Assembly (NCBI GenBank): GCA_002413145.1
Contig: DHWK01000023.1
Coordinates: 934 to 6,809, forward strand
DNA: 5,876 bases
DNA from: a bacterium UBP12_UBA5184
Lineage (GTDB): Bacteria; Vulcanimicrobiota; Vulcanimicrobiia; Vulcanimicrobiales; Vulcanimicrobiaceae
Direction: 5' to 3'
Each line of letters opens with the position of its first letter. The first letter of the stretch is position 1. Positions 4,941-5,876 of the stretch are shown one piece after another. Both the position numbers and the translations under genes were made by a program. The notes beneath the pieces were generated by a model. The model was not told the origin of the DNA. It saw only the letters and a list, made by a program, of their open reading frames with translations, and did not search any database.

Positions 4941-5876
4941 GACAGGCTCGGACCGCCGGCGCCATGACAGGAGCCGCCGGGCCGCCTCCGCCCTCGCGAG
5001 GGCCGTCGTCAGATCGGGCCCGAGGACGGTGAAATGGCCCATCTTCCGGCGCAAGGCGGCGTGCCGTTTTCCGTAGAGGTGGAGTTTCAGGTCGGGGTCC
5101 CGCAGGAGGCCGCTCAGGCCGGCCAGCTCGTCGCCTTCTCCGCTTCCGAGGATGTTGACCATGACCGCGGGTGCCAAAAGCCGCGGCTCGACGAGCGGGA
5201 GGTCGCAGATCGCGCGGACGTGCGCTTCATACTGCGAGACCTGCGTCGCATCGAGCGAGTAGTGGCCGCTGTTGTGGACTCGCGGCGCGATCTCGTTCAC
5301 GAAAAGCTCTTGGCCGCGCACGAAAAATTCGATGCAGTAGGCTCCGACGATACCGAGCGCTTCGCCGATCCGCGCCGCCTCGGATCGAACGCGCTGGGCG
5401 ACGCCGTCGCCGATCCGAGCCGGAACGATCGTCGTCGCCAAGACGCCGTGGTCGTGGATGTTCTCGGTGACCGGGAAACGCACGATCGTCCCGTCGGCGC
5501 CACGCGCGCAGATGATCGAAACCTCGCAATCGAACGGGACGAACCGTTCGAAGATCAAGTGCGCGCCGCGCGCGGCGAGCAACGCTGCACGGGCGGCGCT
5601 TTCGTCCTGGACGATCCACTGATTCTTCCCATCGTAACCGCCGCGTACGGTTTTCATGACGCCGGGAAAGCCGACCGCAAGCATCCCCGATTGCAGATCC
5701 CTTTCGTCATGCACCTCCGCAAAGGCCGCCGTCAAACAACCCAGTTCCACGAGGGATGTCTTTTCGAGCAACCGGTCCTGGGTGACGCGCAGGACGCTCG
5801 AATCCGGCCTCACCAGGCGCCGCTCGTGCTCGAGCGCGAGCACCGACTCGAGCGGGATGTTCTCGAATTCGTACGT
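4932..5876 (-). CDS. purK: N5-carboxyaminoimidazole ribonucleotide synthase (PurK), 5' end outside window
   Basis: This ATP-grasp enzyme converts AIR, bicarbonate and ATP to N5-CAIR in purine synthesis. The window holds 314 residues plus the stop; the frame is open to the right edge. A GTG at 5843 is not the true start, because the codons before it read TYEFENIP, a conserved internal PurK segment. By comparison with PurKs of about 355-390 residues, roughly 70-80 N-terminal residues are missing. VTQDRLLEKTSL is the segment entering the ATP-grasp domain. GVMKTVRGGYDGK (Lys codon at 5654-5652) carries the ATP-binding Lys and glycine loop. IFERFVPFDCEVSII, FPVTENIHDHGVL and NEIAPRVHNSGHYSLDA (metal/ATP site plus PurK signature) follow in order, then SQYEAHVRAI and KMGHFTVLG of the C-terminal domain. 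It converges with the glycosyltransferase and overlaps it by 4 nt at the stops. purE often precedes purK and would lie to the right, which cannot be seen. Confidence 0.96.
   Translation of the reverse strand, partial: TYEFENIPLESVLALEHERRLVRPDSSVLRVTQDRLLEKTSLVELGCLTAAFAEVHDERDLQSGMLAVGFPGVMKTVRGGYDGKNQWIVQDESAARAALLAARGAHLIFERFVPFDCEVSIICARGADGTIVRFPVTENIHDHGVLATTIVPARIGDGVAQRVRSEAARIGEALGIVGAYCIEFFVRGQELFVNEIAPRVHNSGHYSLDATQVSQYEAHVRAICDLPLVEPRLLAPAVMVNILGSGEGDELAGLSGLLRDPDLKLHLYGKRHAALRRKMGHFTVLGPDLTTALARAEAARRLLSWRRRSEPVPA

Noticed and set aside
2585..4965. Two long overlapping minus-strand open frames (422 and 449 codons) opposite the amidohydrolase and glycosyltransferase
   Set aside because: They are mirror frames of GC-rich coding sequence. 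Their translations are Arg/Asp/His/Ala-rich with no recognisable motif, while the plus-strand frames carry complete catalytic motifs. The minus-strand frame at 760-1812 is rejected for the same reason.
5841..5843. GTG as the start of purK
   Set aside because: The frame stays open to the window edge and the upstream codons encode TYEFENIP, a conserved internal PurK segment, so the true start is outside the window.
1..5876. Search for mobile elements, CRISPR repeats, tRNA or other RNA genes, riboswitches and sigma-factor promoters
   Set aside because: There is no direct or inverted repeat pair, transposase, cloverleaf or intergenic gap to hold such elements. Coding sequence covers the window except for 5 nt.

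Overview
The window comes from a GC-rich bacterial chromosome. Third codon positions are strongly G/C, there are no introns, and genes are packed with almost no intergenic space. Phylum cannot be read from the sequence alone. No rRNA, tRNA, CRISPR, insertion sequence, integrase or phage-like gene was seen, and no stretch longer than a few bases lies outside a gene.

Layout. Six genes run left to right and are joined end to end: (1) the last 38 residues of a biotin-dependent carboxylase subunit, carrying the biotinylation motif; (2) a cytoplasmic alpha/beta hydrolase of the lipase/esterase type; (3) hydroxymethylglutaryl-CoA lyase; (4) a class I SAM-dependent methyltransferase; (5) a metal-dependent amidohydrolase related to imidazolonepropionase and Xaa-Pro dipeptidases; (6) a GT4-family glycosyltransferase with a short C-terminal tail. 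The junctions are 5 nt apart, then overlaps of 4 nt (GTGA), 4 nt (ATGA), 1 nt (TAGTG) and 4 nt (ATGA). This strongly suggests one transcript with translational coupling. A seventh gene, purK (N5-carboxyaminoimidazole ribonucleotide synthase), runs right to left and leaves the window at its 5' end. It converges on the glycosyltransferase, and the two TAG stop codons interlock in one CTAG inside a perfect 6-bp GC hairpin.

How the genes work together. The carboxylase end plus HMG-CoA lyase suggests the lower leucine (isovalerate) degradation pathway: methylcrotonyl-CoA carboxylase makes 3-methylglutaconyl-CoA, and after hydration the lyase splits HMG-CoA into acetyl-CoA and acetoacetate. The carboxylase identity is inferred from this neighbourhood, because the fragment shows only its biotinyl domain. 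The hydrolase, methyltransferase, amidohydrolase and glycosyltransferase have clear families, but their substrates cannot be read from sequence. A peptide- or amino-acid-scavenging theme (dipeptidase feeding leucine catabolism) is possible but speculative. The purK gene is housekeeping purine synthesis and functionally separate.

No clearly new biological system is visible. The most noteworthy points are the fully overlapped mixed-function operon, the hydrolase lodged between two leucine-catabolic genes, the interlocked stop codons and hairpin, and the tail on the glycosyltransferase.
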